A stretch of 16,022 nt of DNA, taken from positions 1 to 16,022 of the forward strand of contig PXDP01000335.1 in NCBI GenBank assembly GCA_003565035.1. Reading direction: 5' to 3'. The notes beneath the pieces are model-generated. The model was not told the origin of the DNA, did not search any database, and saw nothing but the letters and a program-made list of their open reading frames with translations. A program made the position numbers and the translations under genes. This document shows positions 14,734 to 16,022 of the stretch, in pieces. Within the stretch, counting starts at the first letter, position 1; each line of letters opens with the position of its first letter. Origin of the DNA: PVC group bacterium (GTDB lineage: Bacteria; Verrucomicrobiota; Kiritimatiellia; SS1-B-03-39; UBA6053).

Positions 14734-15653
14734 AAACGCTTCTGCGACTCGGTGCCTGCTTCGGAATCAGTCTGATGCCGCTGACCGCAGAGATCGACTG
14801 GCGCATTTTTGACGGGTTGCCGGAGGTGCCCGAAAGCGAACAGCCCGAAGAAGCTCCCCAGGCTGAAGGCGAAGAGGTGCCCGAAGAAGGCGCGGATGGC
14901 GAAGAGCTGCCTGAAGAAGGCGTGGAGGGCGAAGAGGTGCCTGAAGAAGGTGAGCCCGGTGCTGAAGAGGGCGATGAGGGCGAGCCCGGCGGCGAGGAGA
15001 TCGAACAGGGTCAAGACGGCGAACCCGGCGCCGAAGGCGAAGAGGCTGAACCTGAGGATCCCGGTGTTGAGGAGGGTGACGCGGGTCAAGAGGGCGAGCC
15101 CGGCGCCGAAGGCGAAGAGGCTGAACCAGAGGATCCCGGTGTTGAGGAGGGTGAGGCGGGCCAAGACGGCGAACCCGGAGCTGAAGGTGAACCTAGCGCT
15201 GAAGGTGCTGAAAGCGAGCAGGGCGTTGAGGGCGAACCCGGCACCGAAGGCGAAGAAGCCGAGCCTGAGGCTCCCAGTGTCGAAGAGGGCCTAGAGGGCT
15301 TGGACGGTGAGTCTGGCACCGGAGAGATTCCAGCGGGCCAGGAAGGCGAGCCGGGTGGCGAGGATGGGCCTGAGAGCCAGGAAGGTGAGCCGGGTGATGA
15401 AGGTACCGATCCGACTGATCTGACTGATCCGACTGATCCGACCGATACGACTGATCCGACTGATCCGTCCGATCCCGAAGACACGCCGGAGGGTTCCGAA
15501 ATCCCGGAGGGGATTCCCGAGATCAGCGGGGAGGGGGAGGTGCCTGATTTTCCGCGGGAAGTGCCGGGGAGGCCCGGTCGCGGCACCGAGGTGTTTGTTC
15601 CCAGTGAACGAATCGAGGTCGATCAGGCGGTGGATTTTCCCTGGGATATCTGA
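14730..15653 (+). CDS. Secreted, very acidic Glu/Gly/Pro repeat protein, function unknown
   Basis: A 307-residue protein starting MKTLLRLGACFGISLMPLTA, a likely signal peptide with cleavage near LTA-E21. The mature chain is almost all E, G, P, D and A. It has three ten-residue units GEE[V/L]PEEGxx (47-76), a 25-residue unit repeated (97-146) with a third partial copy, then a TDP/TDPT tract (226-250). The C-terminus is short and more ordinary, with PSERIEVDQ and ending VDFPWDI. The chain should be unstructured, strongly negative and exported; calcium or cation binding and spacer roles are possible, but none is shown. I chose the ATG at 14730, which overlaps the adenylate kinase stop and follows a GGTGGGGGG ribosome binding site, over an in-frame ATG at 14682. 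Coupling of an exported protein to a nucleotide kinase is odd. Confidence 0.75.
   Translation: MKTLLRLGACFGISLMPLTAEIDWRIFDGLPEVPESEQPEEAPQAEGEEVPEEGADGEELPEEGVEGEEVPEEGEPGAEEGDEGEPGGEEIEQGQDGEPGAEGEEAEPEDPGVEEGDAGQEGEPGAEGEEAEPEDPGVEEGEAGQDGEPGAEGEPSAEGAESEQGVEGEPGTEGEEAEPEAPSVEEGLEGLDGESGTGEIPAGQEGEPGGEDGPESQEGEPGDEGTDPTDLTDPTDPTDTTDPTDPSDPEDTPEGSEIPEGIPEISGEGEVPDFPREVPGRPGRGTEVFVPSERIEVDQAVDFPWDI
14868..14957 (+). repeat. Three 30-bp tandem repeats
   Basis: Three in-frame copies encode GEEVPEEGAD, GEELPEEGVE and GEEVPEEGEP in the acidic secreted protein. Copies differ by a few bases, mostly at the end of each unit, showing recent but not very fresh duplication. Confidence 0.85.
15018..15192 (+). 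repeat. 75-bp tandem repeat, two near-identical copies plus a partial third
   Basis: Units at 15018-15092 and 15093-15167 each encode 25 residues beginning GEPGAEGEEAEPEDPGVEEG and differ at only a few bases. A diverged third copy starts at 15168. Because 75 is a multiple of three, gain or loss of a unit keeps the frame, so length variation between strains is expected. Confidence 0.9.
15405..15476 (+). repeat. 9-bp ACTGATCCG repeat tract
   Basis: Repeats of ACTGATCCG with slight changes encode a Thr-Asp-Pro tract (about residues 226-249) in the acidic protein, separating the Glu/Gly-rich repeats from the C-terminal segment. Confidence 0.85.
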
Positions 15654-15666
15654 GGGGATATCTGAG
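15643..15666 (+). repeat. Perfect 12-bp tandem duplication across the stop codon
   Basis: GGGATATCTGAG occurs twice, at 15643-15654 and 15655-15666. The first copy holds the TGA stop of the acidic protein gene (15651-15653), and the second supplies another in-frame TGA at 15663. It fills the 15-base space between two convergent genes, leaving no room for a separate terminator. Confidence 0.9.
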
Positions 15667-15668
15667 TC

Positions 15669-16022
15669 TTACCGCCGCGGGCGGCGGCGGCGGGGGCGGC
15701 GCTGCTGCGGACGCCGGCGGGGTTCGGGGGGCGGCGCGTTGGCCAAATCCCGGCTCCAGGCGGCGATGAGATCTGCCTGGTTTTCCCCTTTGGCCAGCAG
15801 GTCGAGCTTGTAGAAGACCAGGGCGTCCCGGAAATAGGGGCGGCGCACAAAACGCTGAATGCGCTCGGCACTGCGCCGGTCGCTGAATCGGTCCTGCGCT
15901 TTGAGAATATCGTTCATACGGTAGAGAATCCGGCGCGGAATCAGGATGCGGGCGGAAAGCTGTTCCTGAATGGACTGCAGGGCGGAGAGGAGGGCATCGG
16001 GTGCGGGTTCGTCGTCCCGGGA
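15669..16022 (-). CDS. pcnB: Poly(A) polymerase / tRNA nucleotidyltransferase family protein, C-terminal part (PcnB-like)
   Basis: A partial gene: the frame stays open to the right window edge, giving the last 117 residues before the TAA. These resemble the C-terminal region of E. coli poly(A) polymerase I: a helical segment with SARILIPRRILYRMND, then RSAERIQRFVRRPYFRDAL with the family's ARM-like arginine-rich helix pattern, and LDLLAKGENQADLIAAW. The end is a strongly basic tail of alternating RRP/RRR, as PcnB also has. PcnB adds poly(A) to RNA 3' ends and promotes decay by exoribonucleases. The nucleotidyltransferase core lies outside the window, so a CCA-adding enzyme of the same superfamily cannot be excluded, though the basic tail favours PcnB. 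An internal ATG at 15917 is not the real start. The gene converges on the acidic protein gene, 15 bases apart. Confidence 0.75.
   Translation of the reverse strand, partial: SRDDEPAPDALLSALQSIQEQLSARILIPRRILYRMNDILKAQDRFSDRRSAERIQRFVRRPYFRDALVFYKLDLLAKGENQADLIAAWSRDLANAPPPEPRRRPQQRRPRRRRPRR

Noticed and set aside
15018..15192. CRISPR-like repeats
   Set aside because: The tandem units are contiguous, coding and without spacers, in frame with a signal-peptide-bearing protein.
14809..15294. 161-residue Lys/Arg-rich frame within the acidic protein gene
   Set aside because: It is the +1 reading of Glu/Gly codons, so its basic repeats follow automatically from the acidic repeats; it has no good start signal.
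14868..15400. Collagen-like protein
   Set aside because: Glycine does not occur strictly every third residue. Units of 10 and 25 residues do not keep a G-x-y register, so a triple helix is not supported.
15086..15586. 166-residue Ser/Pro/Gly-rich minus-strand frame
   Set aside because: Antisense of the repetitive acidic gene; it merely mirrors the repeats.

Overview
The window is from a GC-rich bacterium. I infer a member of the PVC superphylum, probably Kiritimatiellota or a relative in the Verrucomicrobia/Lentisphaerae. The inference rests on the gene mix: a System II cytochrome c maturation pair whose CcsA carries a long periplasmic N-domain, a ferredoxin-tailed GltD-like flavoprotein beside sucCD, and a very acidic low-complexity secreted protein. 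No rRNA or lineage marker is present, so this is a judgement and not a proof. Coding density is high and most genes read left to right. Five neighbouring gene pairs overlap by exactly ATGA (sucC/sucD, antitoxin/toxin, lipoprotein/resB, resB/ccsA, adk2/acidic protein), which implies translationally coupled operons.

Layout. Positions 1-266 hold no gene but contain a large imperfect inverted repeat (1-121) and two GC-rich hairpins. A leftward FAD/Fe-S oxidoreductase of the GltD family (267-1976) diverges from the rightward succinyl-CoA synthetase genes sucC and sucD (2130-4135), which end in a probable intrinsic terminator. About 400 bp of non-coding, AT-richer DNA full of hairpins follows, then a Phd/YefM antitoxin and PIN toxin module (4539-5167). 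A palindrome overlapping the antitoxin start codon looks like its operator.

Next come a 67-residue single-pass membrane protein, a hairpin terminator, and a YbdG-type mechanosensitive channel (5670-6935). A cytochrome c maturation cluster follows: a lipoprotein with four LPxxHP repeats, a ResB-like protein and an 833-residue CcsA-like protein. serC (phosphoserine aminotransferase) comes after a short gap.

The last block concerns RNA and nucleotides. It holds tRNA-Arg(CCG), rph (RNase PH) starting 30 nt after the tRNA, and a gene encoding two tandem adenylate kinase domains of which the second has lost key catalytic residues. It continues with a secreted, extremely acidic repeat protein coupled to that gene, and finally the C-terminal part of a convergent poly(A) polymerase (PcnB-like) gene that runs off the right edge.

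The most unusual items are the adenylate kinase/pseudo-kinase tandem coupled to an acidic exported protein (13555-15653), the HP-repeat lipoprotein in the cytochrome c maturation operon, the CcsA protein with about five extra C-terminal membrane helices, and the foldback DNA at 1-121 and 4201-4422. I found no CRISPR array, complete insertion sequence, rRNA or prophage.
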